From NCBI GenBank assembly GCA_963978895.1, contig OZ022241.1, forward strand, positions 7,692,653 through 7,756,652: 64,000 bases of DNA, given 5' to 3'. Of this stretch, positions 18,140-30,311 are shown in pieces. The translations under genes were made by a program, and so were the position numbers. The DNA is from Erpobdella octoculata. Lineage: Eukaryota > Annelida > Clitellata > Hirudinida > Erpobdellidae. The notes under the pieces were generated by a model. It ran no database searches, was not told the DNA's origin, and was given only the letters and a program-made list of their open reading frames with translations. Every line of letters begins with the position of its first letter. The first letter of the stretch is position 1.

Positions 18140-19010
18140 GTTCAGTCGATCAGTAATTACCTGTTTGCAAATCTGTGGTATTAGTCAAATATATTAGTAA
18201 CATATGATATCAATAATTTCAAAAAACAAAATATATGAATAGCCAATTAGGAATGCCAAATGATCTCAAATCGCTGCCTGATACTGATTTCAAGATGTCT
18301 AAGGCATACATTTATGAAATTTTTAGATGGTATAACTCAATTGCGATAAAAAGAAAATAATACAAAAAAAGTTATGCTAGTTTGTCGTACTGCCAAGCAG
18401 GCACTCAACACCATAGAATTTCAAATAACAATTATAAGACATCCAAATCACCTTATAAGCTCAACAAAATTTAATACAACAGTTAAATATTGAAGGATTA
18501 TAGTGAAGCAAACTAGAACTATCCACACATTACAATCCTAATTTAATTTAATTAAGCCACGATTCCTATGAGCTAGCAGATGTTGATGCCCACTGTTATA
18601 AGCTAGCAACAAATAAATTTGTAGCATGTCAAATACTGTATGCCTATTCAGAAAATCCTCCACTGTCAACAGCCATTACACTTCATTTGTAGAATGAATG
18701 CAATGGTTTCTGTACCAAATCAAATCGAAAATGTGTGGAGATGCACAAAAGATAAATTTACTGCAGTAAAAGTGCACTAAATGTTTACATTCAGTGTATT
18801 TGCATGATTTCCTGCATGGAAAAAACCTTCCTGATGACCTTTGGAGCTGATTTATTAATATCATACCAGGTTTTGATGTTTTGATCCGAACTAGCAGCCC
18901 ACAAGTACAAGTCTGCCAGTGAGCACACACAATATGTACACTATGATCACACAAAATAACAACAGAAGTTATGCCTGGAAACTTAGTAAACTTATAGATA
19001 ATATCTTTAG
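18001..19010. repeat. Source copy of a ~1-kb tandem segmental duplication
   Basis: This segment (5' end of the new-domain gene plus upstream DNA) matches 20406-23280 at high identity, apart from the LINE inserted in the second copy. It keeps the unoccupied insertion site of that LINE near 18450-18457. Confidence 0.85.
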
Positions 19011-19011
19011 A

Positions 19012-19150
19012 AGTATGCATGCCAGCACACAAACAATATACTGAAAGAAATATGAAATATGCATGCAAGTAGACAAACAATATACTGATAGAAGTATGCA
19101 TGCAAGCACACAAACAATATACTGATAGAAGTATGCATGCAAGCACCTAC
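19012..19150. repeat. 37-bp minisatellite
   Basis: Three to four units of about 37 bp with tatgcatgcaagcacacaaa and caatatactgatagaag. The Cys-rich frames it opens on the minus strand are artefacts. Confidence 0.85.
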
Positions 19151-19402
19151 TACACACATAAACACACAGCATGCCAACAGAAATATGCACAGAAGCATAA
19201 TAAAATATGCTTAATAAATTTTAGAATGTTGTAACTACATAGTTTCTAAGTATAATAGCCAACTTCGCTAGTTTTCTAACGACCGGCCCTGTACTAAAAA
19301 CTGGTTTTTTCTATGTTTTTAATTGTTCTATTTTTAACTGAGAAGCTTTTAACTCTTCTCTTTTTATTTTACAACCCAGACAATTTCGCCAACTCTTAAA
19401 AA

Positions 19403-19906
19403 TTATTGGTGAGTTGAGCCCAAGTTTTTCTGAAAAAATCTTATTAGAATTAGATAAAAGTGCCAAACCGAATCGTCAAGGACCTCTTCTTGGTCCCTCA
19501 CTCCACCTATTCCGTCAGACGTCCTGTCTTTCTCCAACTCCCGGGAACTCTGCGCTATCTCAGATAAAGTCACGTGGGGTAAAGTAATTGGTTGATATTT
19601 GAAATTTGTTCTAAGGTAGCTAGTAAGTTCATCCCATTGGTTTGCGATAGACTTCTTGTAGTTCAAAAGGTCTTCGTAGATTTTCTTGGCGGCCATTCCG
19701 ACTCTAACTGCAGAACCTGAGAACGTCTGGCACGGTCCCTTCAGTTCTTCAACAACACGTACCCACCTCGGTTTCTTCCCCTTGTAAAGTTTATTTATAA
19801 CAAAGAAAACATAGCCATTTTGAAGAGGAAGCAAGGGTTCCCCAAAGTTTTCCTGTAGGAAAGCTTCTAATTCTTCAGCTGTGCTGCACACGGTAGAAGA
19901 CTCCAT
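19403..19906 (-). CDS. Second gene with the same unknown domain (first coding exon)
   Basis: It starts at ATG 19906 (MESSTVCSTAEELEAFLQEN) and has one domain copy that is positionally colinear with copy 1 of the 16771-18139 gene: FGEPLLPLQNGY at residues 21-32, W-D at 91-92 and NFKYQPITL at 101-109. After about residue 135 the frame probably runs into an intron; possible donors lie near 19505-19475 and I could not choose. Divergence from the neighbour is large, so this is an old paralogue. No function can be named. Confidence 0.6.
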   Translation of the reverse strand: MESSTVCSTAEELEAFLQENFGEPLLPLQNGYVFFVINKLYKGKKPRWVRVVEELKGPCQTFSGSAVRVGMAAKKIYEDLLNYKKSIANQWDELTSYLRTNFKYQPITLPHVTLSEIAQSSRELEKDRTSDGIGGVRDQEEVLDDSVWHFYLILIRFFQKNLGSTHQ

Positions 19907-20409
19907 GTCAAATTTGCTTTAGTGATTTGCAAGATAACTGAAAAATGTAAATGATAGCTTTATAACTTTATTTAGTAAAAAAAATGAAAATATTTATTAT
20001 TAAAAAAGTTATACGGTTATTAGTCAACGCTCTAGAAATACTGCTGCTTAAAGTTGTGCGCAACGACCGCTTCAAAATCTGAAATGTGCAAAAACCTTTT
20101 ATCTGAAATACATATCGGCCTAGAGAATTGAAAGTTTGACATGTTATAGTTAAATATGTAAACTTTAATTTAAAAAAAGTTAAAACTTTTATTAATAAGA
20201 AAGTTATGAAGTTGCAGTTGCGCAATAAAACACCGCTTCAAGTCAAATGAAAATGTTTATTAGTCAGCGTAATCATTTATTAAAGAAATTTGGAATCATT
20301 ATAGCTTAACTTTAATTTAGTGAAAAAAGTAAATGAAAATATTTATTATTAAAAAAATTATACGGTTATTAATGAAAGCTCTAGAAATACCACTGCTTAA
20401 AATAAAGGT

Positions 20410-20515
20410 CTATTTCACCATTCATTTTAATGAAATAATAATAAATATATCCATGTGAAAGTGGTAGTTAAACGTCTAAGTATCTGGCAATTGTATGTAT
20501 CACGAAACTCTCCAT
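20410..20515 (-). pseudogene. Broken duplicate of the new-domain first exon
   Basis: The minus strand retains the start (MESFVIHTIARYL) and the LPLS-GYIYYYFIKMNGE core of domain copy 1, but the middle (KRFAKPL region) is lost and the rest of the exon is absent. It is part of the tandem duplication and is not expected to be functional. Confidence 0.8.
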
Positions 20516-20827
20516 TTTCAATCGATCAGTAAGTAATTGTTTGCAAATCTGTAGTATTAGTCAAATATATTAGTAACATTTGATATCAATAATTTAAAAA
20601 AACAAAATATATGAATAGCCAATTAGGAATGCCAAATGATCTCAAATTGCTGCCTGATACTGATTTCAAGATGTCTAAAGCATAAATTTATGAAACTTTT
20701 ATAAGGTTTAACTCAATTGTGATAAAAAGAAAATAATAAAAAAAAAGTTATACTAGTTTGTCGTACTGCCAAGCAGGCACTCAACACCATAGAATTTCAA
20801 ATAACAATTATGAGACATCCAAATCAC

Positions 20828-22557
20828 TCGGTCGGGTTCGGAGCAACCCGATTTCGCCAAAAGATCTTACAGCCAATGATTTCTCGAGAGCGTTCAATGA
20901 TAAGATAAGAGATATCCGCCAGTCTACGTCACATGCTTCCAGTCCACGATTCGACCCCGGCTGTTGTTCCTGCGACCTGCTGAGGTTTAAACCTGTGAGT
21001 GTCGACGACATTACCCGGCTCATCAAATCTTCACCAAACAAAAATTGTTCCCTGGACCCAATACCGACATGGATGATCAAGCAATACTCTAGTGAACTGG
21101 CACCGTTTGTGACATTCCTGGTAAATTCATCGCTAGAGCGGGGACAGTTTCCTCCTGCCCAGAAAAATGCTGTCATCACACCGTTCCTGAAGAAGCCGAA
21201 TCTAGATCCGCTCAACACCGGTAACTACCGCCCAATCTCGAATCTGTCCTATCTGTCAAAACTACTGGAACGATGCGTAGCCGCCCAGATAAACATCTAC
21301 CTCGGTGAAAACAACCTTCTCCCGATGTTTCAGTCGGCGTACAGAAATCAGCACTCCACTGAAACTGCTGTCCTGAAGGTACTGTCTGATATTTACGCTG
21401 CGGCTGATTCGGGTCGGATAACGCTACTGGGACTTCTGGACCTCTCCGCTGCTTTCGACACTGTCGACCATCAAATTTTGGTCAACAGGCTCCATTTCTC
21501 GTATGGTTTCGGAGACGTCGTCCTCGAATGGTTTCGTTCCTATTTGACTGATCGGTCCCACTGCATCCGCTCCGGAGGTGTTTTGTCCACGCCTACCTCT
21601 GTCCTGTGTGGCGTCCCGCAGGGATCCGTTCTGGGCCCGTTGTTGTTTCTTCTCTATTCCGCGGACGTCCTACATATTGCCACGAAACATCGGTTTTCTG
21701 TCCATTCTTATGCTGACGACCTGCAGATTTACGATCACTCCCCGCCAGCGTCGTGTTCCGATCTGGTCCCTAGGATGTCTGCATGTATCAGCGAGATTGG
21801 CACTTGGATGGCGAGCAATCGCTTGCAACTCAATCCTTCTAAGACCGAAGTGATCTGGTTGGGCTCGCCTGGTCGACTCAGCTTCTGTCCGAAGGGGGAT
21901 CTGGTCATCGCTGGTGTCTCAGTCAGGCCCTCCACTTATGTTCGTAATCTTGGCGTGATGGTCGACAGTAGCTTGTCTATGGAAGCACACATCTCTCATC
22001 TTACTCGTTCATGCTTCTATCATCTCCGTCAACTGCGCGTCGTCCGCCGTAGCCTCACCATGGACTCCGCCCATTCACTCATCAGAGCACTCGTGCACAG
22101 CCGGCTTGATTACTGTAATGGTGTCATGGCCGGACTTAGACAGTTTCAAATCAACAGGCTCCAATCCATTCTCCGAGCAGCCGCTCGTCTTGTTCTTCAG
22201 CTGCCCGGCTGGTCTCCCGTATCAGATCTCATGCGGACGCAACTTCACTGGCTTCCTTTCCCGCAGAGAATTCAGTTCAAGTTGGGTCTGATGGTATACA
22301 AGTGCCTCCACCACACGGCTCCGGTCTACCTGCAGCAATTGTGTGTACCGATCTCAACGCTTGCTGGTCGGTCCCACCTTCGATCGGCGGCGGCTGGCGA
22401 CTTGTTCGTTCCATCGTCAAAGACAACGACTCTCGGCAGGCGCGGATTCTCCACTGCTGGTCCTGTTGTTTGGAACAGCCTATCTGCTGACCTGAGGAAT
22501 CCAGCTTTGGACCTCGGCGGTTTCAGGAAGCTGCTTAAGACCGAACTTTATTCCTAA
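20828..22557 (+). CDS. LINE reverse transcriptase, N-terminally truncated, frame open
   Basis: One uninterrupted frame to TAA 22555-22557. Reverse transcriptase motifs are present in order: SPNKNCSLDPIPTWMIK, NYRPISNLSYLSKLLER, QSAYRNQHSTETA, LLDLSAAFDTVDHQIL (motif A), GVPQGSVLGPLLF and SYADDLQIYDH (catalytic YADD), then the CR1/L2-type C-terminal region with RLDYCNG and AAARLVLQLP. The frame extends upstream into host DNA to 20758 only by chance. Lack of stops suggests a fairly recent insertion. It cannot act alone without the endonuclease. Confidence 0.88.
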
Positions 22558-22640
22558 ATTTATGATTTGACGCGACGCGCTTTTGTGACTTTTTAAAAAA
22601 AAAGCGCATTATAAATTTACATTTAATAATAATAATAATA
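20828..22640 (+). mobile_element. CR1/L2-type LINE, 5'-truncated
   Basis: Comparison with the empty paralogous site at 18450-18457 sets the ends: insertion follows aaatcac and ends with an (AAT)n tail before aagctcaac. About 1.8 kb remains, beginning inside the ORF, so the endonuclease is missing. No clear target duplication is visible; a few bases (around cttat) of the empty site are replaced. G+C and CpG content are much higher than the flanks. Confidence 0.85.
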
Positions 22641-23455
22641 AAAGCTCAACAAAATTTAATACAACAGTTAAATATTGAAGGATTATAGTGAAGCAAACTA
22701 GAACTATCCACACATTACAATCCTAATTTAATATAATTAAGCCACGATTCCTATGAGCTAGCAGATGTTGATGCCCACTGTTATAAGCTAGCAACAAATG
22801 AATTTGCAGCATGTCAAATACCGATAATAACAACAACGATAACTAAGACGAACATCAGATTGATTGTTTATGGCTCAGAAAATCCTCCACTGTCAACAGC
22901 CATTACACTTCATTTGTAGAATGAATGCAATGATTTCTGTACCAAATCAAATTGAAAATGTGTGGAGATGCACAATTTAATTATTGCAGATAAATTTAAT
23001 GCAGTAAAAATGCACTAAATTCTAAATGTTTACATTCAGTCAGATCCCTGCATCGAAAAAAACATTCTTATTATTTATTATTATCATACCAGGTTTTGAT
23101 GTTTTGATTGGCACTAGCGACAATGCTTTTAAAAATTTTAAACCACATAATAATTAAAAATGATTTCTTAAGATAATTAAGATACGTTTAGTAAGTAAGT
23201 ACGTGTCTGCAAGTGAGCACACACAACATGCACACGATGAATATATGCATGGGAACTTACAGAGAATATCTATCGAATGGTGATCATTTACTTAGTAAAA
23301 TTTACTAATTTACTTTGGCGGGCTGGGCCGGAGGTAATTATTCATAAGCGCAGTAATAATAGCGTTAAGAAATTGTAAATAGGATTAAAAGTGAACTTAA
23401 GGTTAATATATTAATATAACTATATTTAGATGCGCCAATTAATATATATAACTAG

Positions 23456-24128
23456 TGGTTTTGCCCGTCGCAAGGACGGTGTTTTATAATTACGATGTAC
23501 TTTGGATACATTTTATAAAAAATAGTCAACAAAAACAAAATGACATTTGATAACTATAAAGTTTATATATAAGCAAATTTAATGAAACTTTTTATTGCGT
23601 TCAAATTTTCATTTTACTAACGTATTTCATATAAATTCAAAGGATTATAATTAGTTATTAAAGAATTTCAGTATACACGACATTTCTTGTGAATTGACGG
23701 CCCTCGTTGATAATTGGTCCTTGCTTCTGAGATTTTTTTAAATCTCCTTATATATTATTTTTTGATTGCAGTGCAACCTCTTTTGATCTTTTTTTTTTTT
23801 TTTATAATAGTTTATAGTCCTTTACACCAGGTGTTTTAAGACTAATGGCTGTATGTAGGGAGCACTTAGGTACTTCATGTCGTGGATCAGAATTTGATCC
23901 TTTTTACTTTTCCCTCCTCCTTTCTCCAGGCTTGGGACTGGCTCGCAATTAGCGAGGCGGAGTTGTCTTTTGATCTTTAGGACTGAGATATTATATAGGT
24001 ACAATTACATAATAACTTTTATTACACGCCTGCGCGCAATAAATTCTTACGTGCACTTCGATATTGTCTATACGACTAATTACGTAAGCGTGACAGAATC
24101 AGTGAGTGACGTGGGCTACTATAATATA
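23456..24128 (-). mobile_element. Helitron-like element(s), families D and C
   Basis: At 23456 the minus strand ends with hairpin CCGTC-CTTGC-GACGG, then GCAAAACCACTAGT, a Helitron-type 3' end. The other side (24000-24128) is a family C 5' half (TCTATATTATAGTAGCCCAC on the minus strand). This may be a recombinant or one element inserted in another. No coding capacity. Confidence 0.5.
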
Positions 24129-24149
24129 GATGTATTTAGATATATATAA

Positions 24150-24325
<176 letters not shown>

Positions 24326-24465
24326 GTGAAATACTAAAAATAATGGTGGTCGCAACCTGGAGGAGGGGGGAAAGCTTAGCTACAAAGGGGGGGAATTGAG
24401 CCCGGCCACTTAGGGGGAATAGAAGCCACTGGCTAGTATAATTATATTTAGATATACTTAATACT

Positions 24466-24943
24466 TGCGGGGCTACCCGGCGTTGCCCGGGGATTTTAGA
24501 GGTTTTTCTATCGTTTTTCTCTCTGGCTCCCGTTTCCTTCACCGCTTGCTTTCCCGTTCCCGGTCGCTTTTACGCTTTCCCGCTCCCGGCTGCTTTTACG
24601 CTTTCCTGCTCCAGCTTGCTCTGCTCTTCCTGGTCACTTTTCCTGCTCGCTCTTTTCGCTCGCAGTCGTTTTTTTTCGTTCCCGCTCATTCTCTGTTCCC
24701 GTTTCCGCTCACTCTCCAGCTTCGCTCATTTTGTGACCAATTTTAATTTTGTTTCACAAAAATCTTCCTTTCAAAATTTTGTGAAAATTTCAACGGATTA
24801 ACAAATTGTTTTCAAACTTGACACAAACCACCGGCTGATTATCTTCCTTAAGTGTGCCAAATTTCAATCAAATCTGTTCGGCGATTTTCATTTGATGCTT
24901 GAATATACATACAAACATTGCCTTTTATATATAAGATAATTAT
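24466..24943 (-). mobile_element. Helitron-like element, family A
   Basis: On the + strand it starts gcggggctacccggcgttgc (hairpin CCCGG-CGTTGC-CCGGG), runs through a pyrimidine-rich CpG minisatellite and ends ttgccttttatatataaga. The CTAG end is mutated. Confidence 0.6.
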
Positions 24944-25039
24944 ATTTAGATATATATATATAATATAATCATATGATGCGCCAATAAAAATGTTAAGAAA
25001 TTGTCGCCAATTCCATGGTCCGTGGTCGAAGAAATTTAG

Positions 25040-25960
25040 CATTAATATTTTTTTTATGTAAAAACTATTTTTGCCTATGTTATAGATTACATCTATATAT
25101 TTCCAAATAAACTTGGTGAATTAAGAAATGCTTTGGTGAGTGTGGTTGATAAACCTTACCGATTCTAAGTAAAAAAATGGAAATCAAGGAAGGCAAAAAA
25201 TACTCCCCCCCCTTTATGTCCCTGTTTCCTTGTACTCACTGTTACAGATAGTGTTAATATTATTCATAGGAAAATACAAACATTAGGGAACAGTTTTTCA
25301 AGCTATTATAGATTCATTTAAGCACAGATTCTGGTGATTTTTGCCCATCTAATTTCCGTGATAACACATAAAGTTTAAGAAACATATCTTTTGATTCATC
25401 ATTAGTCAATACTTTTCCCCATAGATATCTATGCTTTTTCCATTAATTTGCATTTATTAATCATGTCGTCTCATATTTTATCAATATCTTTATGTAAAAA
25501 CATTTTAAAGTTAACAAAGATAGAAACATCTTTCCTTAAAGATTCCGGGCTTGCTAATAATGAAATTTGCGATTTCCAAAAATGATAATGAAATTTTGGA
25601 TAGAAATCAGTAGTGCTTTCCTGGGGGTTCGCGCGAATCCCCTGTTAATCAGAAAAAAATTATTTTAATTAATCGTAATGTCGGTTGTGTGGACTAGCCA
25701 CAATTTCCAAAACTTTGCTCTTGATTTTATCTCACACCCCTGATAACCCGAAAGTTATGGACGCCCGAAAGTTGGCAGGCATTTGTTTCCCAATTCCTCT
25801 GCCTATGCTTTCTCTTAATTGGTCGCCCATTGAACACCTTTCCTTATATAACAAATAGGTTGAGGAACCATAACTCGGAAGATGATACCAGGGTGAAAAA
25901 ATCCAACTCAAAGGAATATAGTGAAAATCAAGTAGCTTTTTGGAAATATTTTCAACTAAC
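25040..25960. other. Non-coding, no recognised feature
   Basis: A+T-rich DNA with a C run at 25204-25212 and a small hairpin gggggttcgcgcgaatcccc near 25624-25643. No gene or element boundaries were identified. Confidence 0.5.
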
Positions 25961-25961
25961 G

Positions 25962-26176
25962 GTGAACCCGGGGTCTTCTATCGTTTTTCTCTCTCACTAC
26001 CTTTTCCTTCCTCGCTCTCATATTCCCAGTCGGTTTCCCGCTTGCTCTCCCACTTGGCTCATTTTGTGACTGATCTTAATTTTTTTCACAAGGTTGTGTG
26101 AAAATTTAATTACGATCGGATGAATGGTGTAGCAATGCATAGGACACAAAGACATAATCTTATTTATATATATAGA
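25962..26176 (-). mobile_element. Helitron-like element, family A, short copy
   Basis: Contains aacccggggtcttctatcg, a short pyrimidine-rich block, then the conserved 5' region (gtgtgaaaatttaattacga, tcggatgaatggtgtagcaa) and ends tatatatatagatta. The hairpin end is degraded. Confidence 0.6.
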
Positions 26177-26716
26177 TTATTTATTTACTTTATGTAGGAA
26201 TGAATACATACTATATGTATGAATATATGAAATTTCAGAATTCTAGTTTAGGTAAATAATTTTGTTTTTTCAAATTAGTAAACAAAATAAAAGTAAATAT
26301 GAACGTTAAATTTTTTTCCTGATAGTTTAATATTAATCAACTAGTGTGCTACTCTGACAAATAATATTTTAATTGGAATATTAATAGCAAAAAAATGTTA
26401 GAAAATATTCATTGTGAATGCGAACCCCCTGGTAAAATTTTGGGAAATCATCACTGATAGAAAGCATATATTTCTTGTATCCGTCCACTGCTCAGGACAT
26501 GGTATTAAAAACTAGTAAATCAACCTCTTAAATATAATATACTGCAGAAACAAATAAGTAAACTGACACAAAAAACATTTAATTGACTAAAAAATACATG
26601 TTTTGTCTATTAAATACAGATGAATTTATAATTCCTTAGAGTTGTCCGAATTGCATTAAATAACACATATTTTATTTATGTACAGTATTAGGTCAAAATA
26701 ACTTTAGAAAATAAAA

Positions 26717-27208
26717 TCAGTCATCCCATTGCACGTGTATTGTAACACCGTGGACAATTACAGCAGGAAGCTGGTTGACAAGCTGAAATAATGATTGATC
26801 CTAGCCCATTCCGTCGGTTTGATATACCTGTATCATGAACTCATCAGGTATATTCCTTGTAAACGCAAACATCTGGTCCTCTGCAATTTTAAAAACCGTA
26901 ATAAATCATTAAATATTAAATATAAAAAAAAAATAGTATCTAATTGATTACACATTTCACTTTTTGAAAAAAGAACAAACCATTCTGTTGTGCAACCAGA
27001 TCTCCATTCTCATCATATCCGAGAGTTCGTCCAACCATGGTGACTCTTCTAACGTCGGGAAATAATGAATCGGCTAATTGGATTTGCCCTTCAGACATTA
27101 ATATAGAGTACATCATTTGTTCGACTCCAGTAAGGTACTTGAAGCCTTCAGTAGTTGAACTGGGAACAATATGTCTCAGTTCTGCCATTGTTATTTCTTT
27201 AACAGCCT
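26717..27208 (-). CDS. Unknown gene, last two or three exons
   Basis: Exon 27208-26981 lies between a good acceptor (ttttttag) and a GTTTGT donor and encodes AVKEITMAELRHIVPSST... to GDLVAQQN. The next exon begins at 26880 after ttgcag and continues in phase with EDQMFAFTRNIPDEFMIQ. From there the frame meets TAG at 26803-26801, but removing a 45-base GT...AG stretch (about 26834-26790, gtatat...tttcag) joins MIQ to LVNQLPAVIVHGVTIHVQWD and ends at TGA 26719-26717. A possible earlier exon ends with donor gtaatt at 27473. The sequence is acidic, intracellular-looking and coding-like. I do not recognise the family. Confidence 0.5.
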
Positions 27209-27219
27209 CTAAAAAATGA

Positions 27220-28540
27220 GAAAATCAAAAATATCTTTTATTTTTTATTATCAATTTCTATACTATAGGAAATTATTTGCAAATAATTGCATCTGACCAG
27301 ATCCAATTTTAGTTAATTCTGTCTGTTATTTGTTGAATTATAATTTTATTCCTTTAATTATTATTATAATAAAAAAATCCCTGGTTCAGGCATCATCAGA
27401 GGTCTGAGTTCCCATGTTGAAACAAGTAAACAAGCAAATATAAGTTTGAAATTACATGAACCATAATTACCTTCTGAATAAAATGTTGCTATGAAAATCA
27501 GTTTTCTGCAGACTTTCTTGCTCCATAATTCAATAAGTTTATAAATGAGGTAATTTTACATTTTGCATTGTTTTATTAAAAACGGTTTTATTAAGCCAGA
27601 TGATCTTAAGATATTTTAATTATATTCCATTCTCAGCAAGAAGAGTATGCAGTGAATCATGACTATATGGAAATTTCAGAATTTCAAGCACATGCATCAA
27701 TTATATATGAATCAGGTTGTCAAATTCTTGTTGAGCATCCCAGCTTTAATTATGTCACTTTCTTTGGTTTTTTCACAATTAATTATAGATATAAACTCTG
27801 ACCAGATAGTACTGGGTATACTTTGCTTACAAGTATTACACATTACACAACTGAACTAATTTTTGCAAATTTTTAATTCTGTTAATGTAAACTTTATTAT
27901 TTGATTTTTTTTAAATTTTCATGCGCCTGCCTACAATAGACACATGCGCCACTTTTGTGTCATCGGTTTAAGTTTAAAAAGAAGAAATGGATCTGAATCT
28001 GGCAACTCCAAGCGATTTTAAACATTAAAGAATTATAAATCAATACCAAAAAACCCACTTTCTTAAACGCAATTACTTAAACTAATACTGTAAATTTCGG
28101 AACTTAAATTTTGAAACTTAAAACCAATATAGTATATACATAGATATATCTATAGATTTATAGATATATAATTATATAGATATATAGATAGAACACCAAC
28201 GGTCGGCGATTTTATGTGACCTGATAAACAAGAGCGAGAATCCGAAGAAGCAATAAAACTGTGAAAAAACTTCGTTTTTAAAAAATCCTTTATAATTTTG
28301 TAATTCGGTGACTAAAAATGTTTTACGAATGATTTTATTAAATGCTTTTGTTAAATGCTTTTATTAAATGCTTTTATTAAATGATTTTATCTTAAATGCT
28401 TTTATTCTATTTTAAATGCCTTTATTTAACTTCACTCGTGGTTGTTTTAGATTCAAAAATTTTAGTTCGTTGACTCAGATAAAGAGGCAAAGAAAAACCT
28501 TTTTTTAAAATTATTTTTTGACTAATATATATGATATATA
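27220..28540. other. Non-coding, possible upstream exon of the 26717-27208 gene
   Basis: Minus-strand sequence around 27545-27473 could encode KLIELWSKKVCRKLIFIATF followed by a donor in the right phase, but its acceptor is weak. The rest is A+T-rich; around 28140-28190 are short TATAGA-type runs and at 28330-28430 repeats of attaaatgctttt. Confidence 0.35.
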
Positions 28541-28543
28541 TTT

Positions 28544-28601
28544 ACTAGAGATAGCCCGTCAAAAATGACGGATTTGTTTAAATCTAATTATATATTATTT
28601 T
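28544..28601 (-). mobile_element. Helitron-like family C 3' end, truncated by a microsatellite
   Basis: The 3' terminal hairpin (CGTCA-TTTT-TGACG) and CTAGT of family C are intact, but after about 55 bases the element gives way to the (CATACACA)n tract. Confidence 0.6.
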
Positions 28602-29044
28602 ATGCATACATACATACATACATACATACATACACACATACACACATACACACATACACACATACACACATACACACATACACACATACACACATACACA
28701 CATACACACATACACACATACACACATACACACATACACACATACACACATACACACATACACACATACACACATACACACACACACACATACACACATA
28801 CACACATACACACATACACACATACACACATACACACATACACACATACACACATACACACATACATACACACATACACACATACACACATACACACATA
28901 CACACATACACACATACACACATACACACATACACACATACACACATACACACATACACACATACACACATACACACATACACACATACACACATACACA
29001 CATACATACATACATACATACATACATACATACATACATACATA
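28602..29044. repeat. (CATACACA)n / (CATA)n microsatellite
   Basis: About 440 bases of an 8-bp unit CATACACA, flanked at both ends by plain (CATA)n. The long frames it opens (THIHTY and VCMCVC repeats) are not genes. Confidence 0.97.
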
Positions 29045-29482
29045 ATTAATAATGTAAAATCACTGGTTTGATAATCAACTTCCTATTGATAAACCTTACA
29101 TTTATTAATGACAATAATTATTTATTATTATTTAGAGATTTGAAGGTATAAATAGCCTTAACAAAGCTTCATTTATTATTTACATTACAGTTTTACATTT
29201 TGTAGTGATGAGCTCGAATTACCAATAACTGCAGGGTAATAAACAGTGTATCAGCGTTGGTCCATAGTTTAGCTGTTTTTTGTGCCAAAATACAATCACC
29301 GAACTCGTGAAATTGTACCCTATTAGTGGTATATTGATTCTCACACGACTGTCTACATCAAAATTATTATTATTATTTATTACACAAAAATAAAACAAAA
29401 ATCTACCCACCTCATTTTGTACATCTTTTTTTGTTACTAATCCTGTACTTGCCCCTGCAATATGATTACATCCCCTTACACC
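29045..29482. other. Non-coding; contains a possible Penelope-type 3' fragment
   Basis: 29165-29215 (acattttgtagtgatg region) resembles 63215-63250, suggesting a shared dispersed element. No gene is seen. Confidence 0.35.
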
Positions 29483-30311
29483 CAGTGGTGCATCCAGAAA
29501 TTCCTGGTGAGGAGATGCATTTCAGAAAATTTTCAAGTTCTTTTTAAAAAAACTGATAACCGGTGAGGGGTAGTCCAAAAAAAGCTACAATTTAACCATT
29601 TTCCAAAAAACCAGATATTATACCCAAAAAAATTTCAATTGATACTCTGGTGGGAGGATCCATCTTCCCACCCCTCCCTACTTTTACCTACGTATTTATA
29701 GAGATCTTAAAGGTAATGTGTGTGTGCGAGCATGCGCGCGCGTGTATGTGTGTTAGAGAGAGAGAGAGAGCATTCGCTTATTACATCCAAGCCGCAAAAT
29801 AATCTGAACAACATTTGACATGCAGGGAGACTTCATTAATGAAAATTTTTTGAAAAATTAAAAAAATCTGTTATTTATTTGACGTTTCATTGGCAAAAAA
29901 TAAAAAACTAAGCAAAAAAACCAGGGCAACACTGGGTAACCCTGTCAGTAGGCTATAAAATGGCGGGAAAATTTTTCCCCCTGGAAAATGCTGAATTTCC
30001 GTCTCTGCCCCCAGTTTGAAAAAGTAAAGAAAGCCCGCCGCAGGCCAAATTTTTTTTGGACTATCTTCAGTTTATAGTCTTTTTGGTATCTTTAAGAATT
30101 TTTTATTGATAGAAAATAAAGACACCAAACTGAAGATAGTCAAAATCAGTCTCAAACCGTTAAAGCAATTTCAAAAAAATAAGTTTATGGATAAATGTAG
30201 CACCCCCACGCCCCCTACCCAAAAAACTCATCGAATTTGGAAAAATTGCAGGACCCTCCGATTTGGCCTGGGGGGATTTGTGCACCCCTGCCCCCCCTAG
30301 TTGCGCCCCTG
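29483..30311. mobile_element. Possible hAT-type non-autonomous element
   Basis: The left end CAGTGGTGCATCCAG and the right end, read inverted, CAGGGGCGCAACTAG are similar, and both fit hAT terminal repeats. The interior is non-coding with C-rich and G-rich patches. Flanking eight-base sequences do not match, so support is partial. Confidence 0.35.
29711..29772. repeat. (TG)n/(CG)n/(AG)n simple sequence
   Basis: gtgtgtgcgagcatgcgcgc followed by gtgt and (AG)n. A short low-complexity patch. Confidence 0.8.

Larger units (their letters stand above)
20406..23280. repeat. Second copy of the segmental duplication, carrying a LINE
   Basis: Matches 18001-19010 (shared landmarks include gaatagccaattaggaatgc, gtcgtactgccaagcaggca and gagctagcagatgttgatgc). 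It is split by the LINE at 20828-22640. An adjacent shorter match pairs 19980-20050 with 20331-20400. Confidence 0.85.

Noticed and set aside
20758..20827. N-terminal extension of the LINE frame (SYCQAGTQHHRIS)
   Set aside because: These codons are host DNA shared with the empty site at 18390-18450.
28602..29044. CRISPR-like regular repeat array
   Set aside because: The period is 8 bp with no spacers; a simple microsatellite in a eukaryotic genome.
28565..29071. Long THIHTY/VCMCVC frames on both strands
   Set aside because: They are translations of the (CATACACA)n microsatellite; a unit without stops opens every frame.
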